From Paractinoplanes lichenicola (GTDB lineage: Bacteria; Actinomycetota; Actinomycetes; Mycobacteriales; Micromonosporaceae): a stretch of DNA of 64,000 nucleotides. Location of the stretch: contig NZ_JAENHO010000003.1 in NCBI RefSeq assembly GCF_016785085.1, positions 558,001 to 622,000 of the forward strand. The letters run 5' to 3'. Shown here in pieces: positions 50,230 through 58,039 of this stretch (position 1 is its first letter; each line of letters starts with the position of its first letter). The position numbers and the translations under genes were made by a program. The notes under the pieces were generated by a model. It saw only the letters and a list, made by a program, of their open reading frames with translations, had not been told where the DNA came from and did no database searches.

Positions 50230-50754
50230 ATGAAGACAGCCATGCGTGTCGTCGCGGTGTCCGGCCTGGGCCTGCTGGCCGGTCTGACGATCGCCACCGG
50301 CCCGGCCCAGGCGGCCGGCGGCACGGCGCAGTCGGACAGCAAGCCGGCCGCGCAGCAGGGGATCGGCCGGGACGACATCGTCGGTTACTTCCGTTCCCCC
50401 GCCGTCTGCGAGGTCGCCGGCCGCCTCGGCGAGCGGTCGGGCCAGTGGGACGACTACGACTGCGAGTTCGTCCACATCGGTTTCCGGCGCGGTGGCTGGG
50501 TGCTGCGGGCCGAGTGCGACCGTGGCTGGGGCGGCCACGGTCACCACCACAAGCCGGCCAAGCCGCACGGCACCAAGGACAACGACGTCAAGGGCGACGA
50601 CGGTTACACCAAGCCGGCCGCCACCAAGCCGGCGGCCACCAAGGACGACGGTTACACCAAGCCGGCCGCCACCAAGCCCGCGGCCACCAAGCCGGCGGCC
50701 ACCAAGGACGACGGCTACACCAAGCCGCAGGCGGCCGAGCCCGACAAGTACTGA
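50230..50754 (+). CDS. Secreted protein of unnamed family, Lys/Pro/Ala tail (copy 2)
   Basis: 174 residues from ATG 50230 (AAGGAG at optimal distance). Signal peptide 1-29 (ending AQA-AG). The core IVGYFRSPAVCEVAGRLGER, SGQWDDYDCEFVHIG, RRGGW matches the protein at 45293-45823, including both cysteines. After a His-rich patch (GHGHHHK) the tail (about 113-174) consists of TKPAATK and KDDGYTK repeats, unlike the Gly/His/Pro tail of copy 1. Lys/Pro/Ala tails are typical of wall-associated proteins. Function unknown. Confidence 0.8.
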   Translation: MKTAMRVVAVSGLGLLAGLTIATGPAQAAGGTAQSDSKPAAQQGIGRDDIVGYFRSPAVCEVAGRLGERSGQWDDYDCEFVHIGFRRGGWVLRAECDRGWGGHGHHHKPAKPHGTKDNDVKGDDGYTKPAATKPAATKDDGYTKPAATKPAATKPAATKDDGYTKPQAAEPDKY

Positions 50755-50798
50755 TCGCACTGCCGGCACGTCGCCGGTGCGAGACACCACGTCATTTT

Positions 50799-50833
50799 CG
50801 TTGCCGGGCATGCCATGGGCATTCCCGGCAACG
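50799..50833. terminator. Bidirectional terminator after secreted protein 2
   Basis: Stem CGTTGCCGGG / CCCGGCAACG extended by an inner ATGCC/GGCAT pairing, between convergent genes. CATTTT precedes it on the plus strand. Confidence 0.7.
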
Positions 50834-50851
50834 ACGTTTCCGCCGGCCGGC

Positions 50852-52369
50852 CTAGCCGCGCCGCCAGCGCAGGGAGAGGCGGCTCCGGCCCCGCTGCCGG
50901 GGCACGGCGGGCATCCGGGTCATCGCCGTCGCCAGCTGGCGTGTCGACTGGTCGAGGTCGGGTGTGGACAGGGCCAGCTCGGCGAACGAGCGCGCGCCGG
51001 GCCGCGACGCCACCTCGGTCAGCCGGGTGGTGACCACCGCGGCCACGTCGGCCCGCGCCGACGGGTCGATCCAGGCCGCCACGATCAGGGCGAACAGCGC
51101 CGCCTCGGTGACCCGATCGACGCCGCCGTCGACCAGTTCGAGCAACATCCGCCGCCGGACCGAATCGAGCCAGGCCTCCTCGGAGCGGTGGTGCAGCAGG
51201 CCCAGGCAGGCCCAGATCTCGGGCGCGGCGACGTCGGCCGGCGGGTGGGCCAGCAGCGCCAGCAGGTCGGCCGGGGTCACCATGATCAGTTGCAGGGCCG
51301 CGTCGTACGCCGCCGGCGGGTGCGCCCACGAGAGCGAGGCGACCTGACGGAGCCGCCGTACGGCGTCGGGGGTGGGCTCGTCGGGCACCGGAGCGCCGCC
51401 GCGGGGCAGGGGCGCGGCCGCGGGGGTGCCGCTCAGCCAGGGGGTGTCGCGGCAGCAGTCGGCCAGGTCGGTGTGCTCGTGCGACTCGTCGGGGTGGTCG
51501 CGGATGTAGTCGGCCAGCCGGACGAGATGCATCAGGTCGCCGTCGGCGCGGTGCCTTAGGCGGTGGGCGGTGTGCACGGCGCAGTCGTACTCGGGGTCGC
51601 GTTCGAGGGCACGATCGACCCAGCTCAGCGCGTCGTCGAGGCGGCCGTTGTCGGCCAGGGTGCCGGCGATGTCGGCGTACACGGAGAGGTCGTCGGGGTC
51701 GTGGGCCACCGCGCGGCGCAGGGCCGCGAGCGCCTCGGGCAGCTTGCCGGCGCTGCGGTAGGCGTACCCGAGCCAGATCTCGCCGAGCTTGGACGGCCGG
51801 ACGCGGGCGCCGCGGGAGGCCCAGTCGACGGCCAGGTCGTGCTCACCGACCCGGCGGGCCAGCGCGGAACCGGCGCCGAGCAGCATGGCGTGCTCCGGAT
51901 AGGCGGCCAGCGCGTGCCGCACCACGGTCAGATAGGGCCGCAGTGTCGGCGGCGCCGGTTCGCCCACCCGGGTGCAGAGCCGCATGAGAACCTGGGCGAG
52001 CAGGCCGGGCTCGATCCGGACGCCCAGAGCGGGCTCGCCCACCCAGGGGATGCCCGCCCAGTCGGCGGCCGGTGACTGCCCGCTGGCCGCGGCGAGCAGG
52101 GGCAGGCCGTCCTCGGGGCGACCGGCCGCGGCGAGCAGATGCGCGCGGGCGGCGAGCCGGCCGGGCGACGCGTGCGGCCCGGCGCGAAAGAGATCGAGCC
52201 CGCCGCCGGGGCGAGCGGCGAGGCGGCCGAGCACCTCGTGCACCTCGGGAAGCGTGGGGGCGTGGGCCAGTGCGCCGGCGAGGTGATCGGCGGCCCGCTC
52301 CGGTTGATCCGTCGCCAGGGCCGATCTTGCCTGTTCAAGAGCGCGGTCGGCGGCGCGGCGTACATCCAC
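50852..52369 (-). CDS. Tetratricopeptide repeat protein
   Basis: 505 residues from GTG 52369. TPR-type helical pairs run through the first 300 residues (ADRALEQARSALATDQPERA, AYRSAGKLPEALAALRRAVA, DDALSWVDRALERDP). The C-terminal 200 residues are helical without a recognised domain, ending in a basic tail. There is no signal peptide, so it is cytoplasmic. It is a protein-interaction scaffold with unknown partners, divergent from the SIS gene. Confidence 0.85.
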   Translation of the reverse strand: MDVRRAADRALEQARSALATDQPERAADHLAGALAHAPTLPEVHEVLGRLAARPGGGLDLFRAGPHASPGRLAARAHLLAAAGRPEDGLPLLAAASGQSPAADWAGIPWVGEPALGVRIEPGLLAQVLMRLCTRVGEPAPPTLRPYLTVVRHALAAYPEHAMLLGAGSALARRVGEHDLAVDWASRGARVRPSKLGEIWLGYAYRSAGKLPEALAALRRAVAHDPDDLSVYADIAGTLADNGRLDDALSWVDRALERDPEYDCAVHTAHRLRHRADGDLMHLVRLADYIRDHPDESHEHTDLADCCRDTPWLSGTPAAAPLPRGGAPVPDEPTPDAVRRLRQVASLSWAHPPAAYDAALQLIMVTPADLLALLAHPPADVAAPEIWACLGLLHHRSEEAWLDSVRRRMLLELVDGGVDRVTEAALFALIVAAWIDPSARADVAAVVTTRLTEVASRPGARSFAELALSTPDLDQSTRQLATAMTRMPAVPRQRGRSRLSLRWRRG

Positions 52370-52439
52370 GATGCAAGACAGTAGGGGAAAGTGCCCTTCC
52401 TGTCAGTAGCCGGATCGCTGCGCATTAGTGCTCGAAACG

Positions 52440-52469
52440 TTGACCAATTAAGCTGTTTCTTGCAAGACT
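52440..52469 (+). promoter_or_regulatory. Candidate promoter of the SIS-domain gene
   Basis: TTGACC (52440-52445), 18 bp, then AAGACT (52464-52469), in a locally AT-richer stretch, 43 bp before the start codon. Fits a housekeeping promoter. Confidence 0.5.
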
Positions 52470-52512
52470 GCGCATCAATCGCGCGCACAGCTGCTCATCT
52501 GGGGAGGAACAC

Positions 52513-53571
52513 GTGACACCACGAGGCCAGGGGATGGCCGCGGACATCGCGGAACAACCGGGCGGATTCGCGCGGTTGCTCGAGAGTGAGCGCGCCGGCG
52601 CGATCGCCGCCGTGGCCGCCGAGGTGGCCCGCCGCAAGCCCCGGAATGTCGTGTTCGTGGCTCGGGGCACCTCCGATCACGCGGCGCTCTACGGGGCGTA
52701 CCTGTCCGAGATCCGGCTGGGGCTGCCGGTGGCCAGCGCCTCGCCGAGCGCGATCACGCTGTTCGGCGCCCGGCCCGACTTCACCGGCACGCTCGTCGTC
52801 GGCGTCAGCCAGAGCGGCGGCTCGCCCGACCTCACCGGCGTGCTGCAGGTAGCCCGCGAGACCGGCGGGCTGACCCTCGCGGTCACCAACAACCCCGAAT
52901 CCCCGCTGGCCCAGGCGGCCGAGTTGTCGATCGACGTGGCGGCCGGCCACGAACGGGCGGTCGCGGCCACCAAGACGTACACGGCCGAGCTTCTCGCCTT
53001 GTTGCTGCTGGTGGAGGGCATCCGGGCGGGCGACGGCGCGCTGCCCGACGACGAGCGGGCCGCGCTCGACAAGCTGCCCCAGCTGGCCGAGGACGCGCTG
53101 GCCGACCGTACGGCCGACGACCTCGCCCAGCGCTACCGGTTCGCGTCCCGGCTGGTGACCACCGGTCGCGGGTACGCCTACCCGACCGCCCGCGAGGCCG
53201 CGCTCAAGCTGATGGAGACGTCGTACCTGCCGGCGCTGTCCTTCTCGGGCGCCGACCTGCTGCACGGGCCGCTGGCCATGACCGACCCGGACGTGCCGGT
53301 GCTCGCGGTGGTGGGCGACGGGCCGGGCGGGCAGTCGATGCGCGACGTGGTGACCCGGCTCGGCGAGCGGCGGGCCGACGTGGTGACGATCGGCGCGAGC
53401 GACGTGCCGGGCGCGGCCGGGCGGCTGCCGGTGCCGGCGGTGACCGACGAGCGGTACAGCGCGCTGCTCGACATCCTGCCGCTGCAGAAGCTGGCCCTCG
53501 CCCTGGCGCTGGCCCGTGGCGAGGACCCCGACTCGCCGCGTGGGCTGAAGAAGGTCACCACGACGCTCTAG
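52513..53571 (+). CDS. SIS-domain protein (glucosamine-6-phosphate deaminase/isomerase-like)
   Basis: 352 residues from GTG 52513 (GGGGAGG upstream). Two SIS domains as in the isomerase half of GlmS: NVVFVARGTSDHAALYGAYL, VVGVSQSGGSPDLTGVLQ, AVTNNPESPLAQAAE, AATKTYTAELLALLLL, GRGYAYPTAREAALKLMETS. The glutaminase domain of GlmS is absent. Such proteins are NagB-II-type deaminases or sugar-phosphate isomerases in amino-sugar use. It lies 27 bp before pdtaS, possibly in one transcript. Confidence 0.9.
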   Translation: MTPRGQGMAADIAEQPGGFARLLESERAGAIAAVAAEVARRKPRNVVFVARGTSDHAALYGAYLSEIRLGLPVASASPSAITLFGARPDFTGTLVVGVSQSGGSPDLTGVLQVARETGGLTLAVTNNPESPLAQAAELSIDVAAGHERAVAATKTYTAELLALLLLVEGIRAGDGALPDDERAALDKLPQLAEDALADRTADDLAQRYRFASRLVTTGRGYAYPTAREAALKLMETSYLPALSFSGADLLHGPLAMTDPDVPVLAVVGDGPGGQSMRDVVTRLGERRADVVTIGASDVPGAAGRLPVPAVTDERYSALLDILPLQKLALALALARGEDPDSPRGLKKVTTTL

Positions 53572-53598
53572 GAAACAACGGCGTGGCACGCTTGGCGC

Positions 53599-55146
53599 GT
53601 GTCAACGTTGCGTGATCTGGCCGAGGAGCACACCGGCCTGGGCCCGGCCGACATCGACCATCTGCACCGGATCGCCGGTGACTGGCAGCTGCTGTCCGAC
53701 CTCTCCTTCGCCGACCTGCTGATGTGGGTGCCGGTGAAGGGGGAGGCCGGGCAGCCCCGTCAGTACCTCTGTGTCGCGCAGGTGCGGCCGACCACGGCCC
53801 CGACGGCGTACCAGGACGACCAGGTGGGCAAGATCGACAGCGGCCCCGAGGTGGCCCACCTCGACATCGCTCTCGCCCAGGAGCGGATCTGGCGTGAGGG
53901 CGACCCGGTCTGGTACGGCGACACTCCCGCCCGGCACGAGGCGATTCCCGTACGGCTGCGCGACCCGAACGACCGCGAGGAGGGCTACAGCGAGGTCATC
54001 GCGGTGATCGGCCGCGACACCAACCTCTCCACCGCCCGTACGCCGTCCCAGCTCGAGCTGAACTATCTGACCACCGCGGACGACCTGGCCCAGATGGTCG
54101 CCGACGGCACCTTCCCGCCGCCCCGGCACCCGGGCGAGACCACGTCCGCGCCCCGGGTCGGCGACGGCCTGGTCCGCCTCGACGCGGGCGGCAAGGTCAC
54201 CTACGCGAGCCCGAACGCCCAGTCGGCGTACCGGCGCCTGGGTTTCAACGCGCACCTGGTCGGCGAGGAGCTCTCGGCGCTGACCAGCCGGCTCGCGGCC
54301 GACCCGCTGGAGGGCAACGACACCGCCGAGCGGATCCTGTCCGCGCTGCGCGGCGAGTCGCCGCCCCGGCAGGAGATGGAGGCCCGCGGCGCGACCGTGC
54401 TCATCCGGGCCCTGCCGCTGCTGCCGGCCGGGGTGCCGATCGGCGCGCTCGTCCTCGTCCGGGATGTGACCGAGGTCCGCCGCCGCGACCGGGCGCTGAT
54501 GACCAAGGACGCGACCATCCGCGAGATCCACCACCGGGTCAAGAACAACCTGCAGACCGTGGCCGCGCTGCTGCGCCTGCAGGCCCGCCGGGTCGACGCG
54601 CCCGAGGCCCGGCACGCGCTGCAGGAGTCGGTGCGCCGGGTCGCCTCGATCGCCCTGGTGCACGAGACGCTGTCGATGTCGAGCGACGAGGCGGTCGAGT
54701 TCGACGGGATCGTCGACCGGGTCGCCACCGCCGCCACCGAGGTCGCGTCGACCAGCGTGTCGGTCAAGATGCGCCGCACGGGCACCTTCGGGGTGCTGCC
54801 CGCCGAGATCGCCACCTCGCTGGTCATGGTGCTCAACGAGCTGCTGATCAACGCGGTCGAGCACGGCTTCCCGGCCGGGGAGGACGACGACGAGCCGCCC
54901 GCGGAACCGATCGAACCGGGTGAGGTGGTCGTTTCCGCCCACCGGTTCCGCAAGCAGCTGCACGTCACGGTGGCGGACAACGGACAGGGGTTACCCCAGG
55001 ATTTCCGCGCCGACGACAGCCAGCGGCTCGGCCTGCAGATCGTGCGCGCGCTGGCCACCGGCGAGCTGCGCGGCAGCATCGAGCTGCGCAATCGGGCCGG
55101 CGGGGGCACGGAGGCGGTGCTGGTCGTGCCGTTGGGCAAGCGCTGA
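53599..55146 (+). CDS. pdtaS: Sensor histidine kinase PdtaS
   Basis: 515 residues from GTG 53599. The PdtaS-type GAF domain (about 1-150), PAS domain (about 185-300), HisKA_2 phosphoacceptor IREIHHRVKNNLQTVAALLR (about 310-330) and HATPase (VLNELLINAVEHGFPAGEDD, GGGTEAVLVVPLGK) match the soluble kinase of the mycobacterial PdtaS-PdtaR system, whose regulator binds RNA through an ANTAR domain. No regulator gene is adjacent, as is usual. In M. tuberculosis pdtaS neighbours whiB1; here about 5.5 kb separate them. Confidence 0.93.
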   Translation: MSTLRDLAEEHTGLGPADIDHLHRIAGDWQLLSDLSFADLLMWVPVKGEAGQPRQYLCVAQVRPTTAPTAYQDDQVGKIDSGPEVAHLDIALAQERIWREGDPVWYGDTPARHEAIPVRLRDPNDREEGYSEVIAVIGRDTNLSTARTPSQLELNYLTTADDLAQMVADGTFPPPRHPGETTSAPRVGDGLVRLDAGGKVTYASPNAQSAYRRLGFNAHLVGEELSALTSRLAADPLEGNDTAERILSALRGESPPRQEMEARGATVLIRALPLLPAGVPIGALVLVRDVTEVRRRDRALMTKDATIREIHHRVKNNLQTVAALLRLQARRVDAPEARHALQESVRRVASIALVHETLSMSSDEAVEFDGIVDRVATAATEVASTSVSVKMRRTGTFGVLPAEIATSLVMVLNELLINAVEHGFPAGEDDDEPPAEPIEPGEVVVSAHRFRKQLHVTVADNGQGLPQDFRADDSQRLGLQIVRALATGELRGSIELRNRAGGGTEAVLVVPLGKR

Positions 55147-55231
55147 AAGCTCCCACCTGGTGGGCTCCGACACACTCCCGAAATCTGGACCGCACTGGCC
55201 CAGATTCATTCGGCGTGAGAGGCTTGCCGAC

Positions 55232-55318
55232 ATGACCGCTGCTCTGGACCGCCGCTTCGTGGCTCGCCGCCACGTTGATTACGGCCGTGTCCGCAGCGCG
55301 ATGTGTCCGGCTTCCTGA
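55232..55318 (+). CDS. Leader peptide of the sulfite-reduction operon
   Basis: 28 residues from ATG 55232 (GAGAGG upstream): it contains RRHVDYGRVRSAMCPAS. The RRHVD-x-x-R-x-x-x-A-x-C pattern is that of short leader peptides found before sulfur-metabolism genes in actinobacteria. The single Cys codon near the end is placed for ribosome stalling under cysteine limitation. It lies 122 bp before the sulfite reductase start, with a possible hairpin between. Confidence 0.8.
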   Translation: MTAALDRRFVARRHVDYGRVRSAMCPAS

Positions 55319-55339
55319 CGCCGTCCGGATTATTTTTCG

Positions 55340-55357
55340 GGCGCGCGAAGACGCGCC
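55340..55357 (+). promoter_or_regulatory. Small hairpin between leader peptide and sulfite reductase gene
   Basis: GGCGCG-CGAAGA-CGCGCC forms a 6-bp stem 22 bp after the leader stop, preceded by TATTTTT. It could act in attenuation together with leader translation; no classic T-run follows it. Confidence 0.35.
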
Positions 55358-55440
55358 GGCCACTCCTGACACTGTAGTCACGAGCCCCTGAGAGCCGTGA
55401 GCGTCTGATCGCGCCCACCGACTCCAGGAGGACCGCCGAC

Positions 55441-57126
55441 ATGGCGACCCCAGCTAAGCCGACCGCCCGCCCTCGCAAGGCGCGTGGCGAGGGTCAGTGG
55501 GCGCTCGGACACCGCGAGCCGCTCAACCCCAATGAGCGGATCAAGAAGGACGACAACCCGCTCAACGTCCGCGCCCGCATCGAGAACATCTATGCCCACA
55601 CGGGCTTCGCCTCGATCGACCCGCAGGATCTGCGCGGCCGTTTCCGCTGGTGGGGGCTCTACACCCAGCGCAAGGCGGGCATCGACGGCGGGCGCACGGC
55701 GGTGCTCGAGCCGCACGAGCTCGAGGACGAGTTCTTCATGCTGCGGGTGCGCATCGACGGCGGCGCGCTGTCGGTGGCCCAGCTCCGCGTGATCGCGGAC
55801 ATCTCGAAGGAGTTCGGCCGCGACAGCGCGGACATCACCGACCGGCAGAACATTCAGCTGCACTGGATCCGGGTCGAGGACATGCCCGAGATCTGGCGCC
55901 GCCTCGAGGCCGTCGGGCTGCAGACCACCGAGGCGTGCGGCGACTGCCCGCGCATCGTGCTGGGCTCGCCCGTGGCCGGGGTGTCGGTCGACGAGGTCAT
56001 CGACGGCACGCCCGCGATCGACGAGATCCTGAAGCGATACATCGGCGACCCGCGATACTCCAACCTGCCGCGCAAGTTCAAGTCGTCGATCGGCTGGCTG
56101 GCCGACGCGCCGTACGAGACCAACGACATCTCGCTGGTCGGCGTGGTGCACCCGCAGCACGGCCCCGGCTTCGACCTGTGGGTGGGCGGCGGCCTGTCGA
56201 CCAACCCGCGGCTGGCCGAGCGGCTCGGCGTCTGGGTGCCGCTCGAGGACATCCCGGACGTCTGGGAGGGTGTCGTCGGCATCTTCCGCGACTACGGCTA
56301 CCGCCGCCTGCGCAACCGGGCCCGCCTGAAGTTCCTGCTGGCCGACTGGGGTGTGGCCAAGTTCCGCGAGATCCTCGAGAAGGAATACCTGGGCCGCGCG
56401 CTGATCGACGGGCCCGCGCCCGACCTGCCGGCCAAGCCGATCGACCACATCGGCGTGCACAAGCAGATCGACGGCCGCAACTACATCGGGGCCGCCCCGG
56501 TGGTCGGCCGGTCCTCCGGCACCCAGCTGGGCAAGCTGGCCGACCTGGTCGAGCAGCACGGCTCGGACCGGGTGCGGCTCACGGCGTACCAGAAGCTCTT
56601 GGTCCTTGACGTGGCCGACGAGATGGTCGAGCCGCTGATCGCCGGGATGCGCCAGATCGGGCTGGAGGCGCGGCCCTCGGCCTGGCGCCGCGGCACGATG
56701 GCCTGCACCGGCATCGAATACTGCAAGCTCGCGATCGTCGAGACCAAGGCGCGCGGCGAGGAGCTGGTGGCCCGGCTCGAGGAGCGGCTCAAGGACTTCG
56801 ACGCCGACATCTCGATCCACATCAACGGCTGCCCCAACGCCTGCGCCCGCACCCAGGTCGCCGACATCGGCCTCAAGGGCCAGCTGGTCATGAACGCCCA
56901 CGGCGAGCAGGTCGAGGGCTTCCAGGTGCACCTGGGCGGCGGGCTCGGCATGGCGCAGGGGCAGACGGCGGGCTTCGGGCGCAAGCTCCGGGGGCTCAAG
57001 GCCACGGCAGAAGAGCTTCCCGCGTACGTGGAACGACTCGCCCGCAACTATCTGGACGGACGGACGGCCCGGGACGAGACGTTCGCCGACTGGGTCATGC
57101 GGGCCGACGAGGAGCTCCTCAAATGA
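55441..57126 (+). CDS. sir: Ferredoxin-dependent sulfite reductase (NirA/SirA type)
   Basis: 561 residues from ATG 55441. Two ferredoxin-like/siroheme half-domains. Cluster and siroheme ligands are visible in GTMACTGIEYCKLA and INGCPNACARTQ; TDRQNIQLHWIRVEDMPEIW and RRNLP-like segments bind sulfite. RWWGLYTQRK and EACGDCPR supply the Tyr and Cys seen near the active site in mycobacterial NirA. The operon (zinc-ribbon protein, cysH, chelatase) points to sulfite rather than nitrite as substrate. Confidence 0.94.
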   Translation: MATPAKPTARPRKARGEGQWALGHREPLNPNERIKKDDNPLNVRARIENIYAHTGFASIDPQDLRGRFRWWGLYTQRKAGIDGGRTAVLEPHELEDEFFMLRVRIDGGALSVAQLRVIADISKEFGRDSADITDRQNIQLHWIRVEDMPEIWRRLEAVGLQTTEACGDCPRIVLGSPVAGVSVDEVIDGTPAIDEILKRYIGDPRYSNLPRKFKSSIGWLADAPYETNDISLVGVVHPQHGPGFDLWVGGGLSTNPRLAERLGVWVPLEDIPDVWEGVVGIFRDYGYRRLRNRARLKFLLADWGVAKFREILEKEYLGRALIDGPAPDLPAKPIDHIGVHKQIDGRNYIGAAPVVGRSSGTQLGKLADLVEQHGSDRVRLTAYQKLLVLDVADEMVEPLIAGMRQIGLEARPSAWRRGTMACTGIEYCKLAIVETKARGEELVARLEERLKDFDADISIHINGCPNACARTQVADIGLKGQLVMNAHGEQVEGFQVHLGGGLGMAQGQTAGFGRKLRGLKATAEELPAYVERLARNYLDGRTARDETFADWVMRADEELLK

Positions 57127-57281
57127 GCGACGCCCGATCGACACCCATGTATTGCCCGTACTGCGGCGAAGAAGACCTGTTCCCCAACGAGGCATCACAC
57201 GGAGCGTGGGAGTGCCACTCCTGCACCCGAGTCTTCACGGTCAAGTTCAACGGCTTGCTTTCCAAGGGAGTCAACCGATGA
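57123..57281 (+). CDS. Small zinc-ribbon protein of the sulfite operon
   Basis: 52 residues from ATG 57123, overlapping the sulfite reductase stop (ATGA) and itself ending within the cysH start (ATGA). CPYCGEEDLFPNEASHGAWE followed by CHSC gives two C-x2-C knuckles, a rubredoxin/zinc-ribbon pattern. Tight coupling to both neighbours suggests a role in sulfate reduction, for example electron transfer or metal handling, but none is proven. Similar small genes lie in actinobacterial sulfur operons. Confidence 0.85.
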   Translation: MSDARSTPMYCPYCGEEDLFPNEASHGAWECHSCTRVFTVKFNGLLSKGVNR

Positions 57282-58039
57282 CAGTCGTGGCCGCCACCTC
57301 TCTCAACCTGGTCAACCTCGGGGCTCCCGTGGTTCAGGACCCGACGCGGCGCTCCCGTGACGAGCTCGAGGCGCTGGCGCGCGACGCCGGCCGCGAGCTC
57401 GAGGGCGCGCCCGCCGAAGTGATCGCCAAGTGGGCGACCGACACCTTCGGCGACCGGTTCTGCGTCACCAGCTCGATGGCCGACGCCGTGGTCGCGCACG
57501 TCTTCTCCCGGGTCTCGCCGGGCGTCGACGTCGTCTTCCTCGACACCGGCCTGCACTTCCCCGAGACGCTCAAGGTGCGCGACATCGTGGCCGCGACCAT
57601 GGACGTCAACGTGCGCTCGATCCGCCCGCGCCGCACGGTCGGGCAGCAGGACGGCGAATACGGGCCGCGGCTGTTCGCCCGCAGCCCCGACGAGTGCTGC
57701 TTCCTGCGCAAGGTCGAGCCGCTCGAGCGCGCCCTGTCCGACTACGACGCCTGGGCCACCGGCCTGCGCCGCGACGAGTCGCCGACCCGCGCCAACACGC
57801 CGGTCGTCGCGTTCGACGCCAAGAAGGGCAAGGTCAAGGTCAACCCGATCGCGGCGTGGACCCAGACCGATGTCGACCGCTACATCAGCCGCTGGAACGT
57901 GCCGGTGAACGAGCTGTTCAAGAAGGGCTACGGCTCGATCGGCTGCTGGCCGTGCACCCGCACCACCAAGGCCGGCGAGGACCCGCGCGCGGGCCGCTGG
58001 GCGATGTTCGAGAAGACCGAATGCGGACTGCACGTCTGA
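57278..58039 (+). CDS. cysH: Adenylyl-/phosphoadenylyl-sulfate reductase
   Basis: 253 residues from ATG 57278. The four cysteines of the 4Fe-4S (APS reductase) type are present: DECCFLRK and GCWPCTR with the final catalytic ECGLH motif. The nucleotide region VTSSMADAVVAH and FLDTGLHFPETL are typical. It reduces APS with thioredoxin to sulfite for the reductase encoded upstream. Confidence 0.94.
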   Translation: MTVVAATSLNLVNLGAPVVQDPTRRSRDELEALARDAGRELEGAPAEVIAKWATDTFGDRFCVTSSMADAVVAHVFSRVSPGVDVVFLDTGLHFPETLKVRDIVAATMDVNVRSIRPRRTVGQQDGEYGPRLFARSPDECCFLRKVEPLERALSDYDAWATGLRRDESPTRANTPVVAFDAKKGKVKVNPIAAWTQTDVDRYISRWNVPVNELFKKGYGSIGCWPCTRTTKAGEDPRAGRWAMFEKTECGLHV

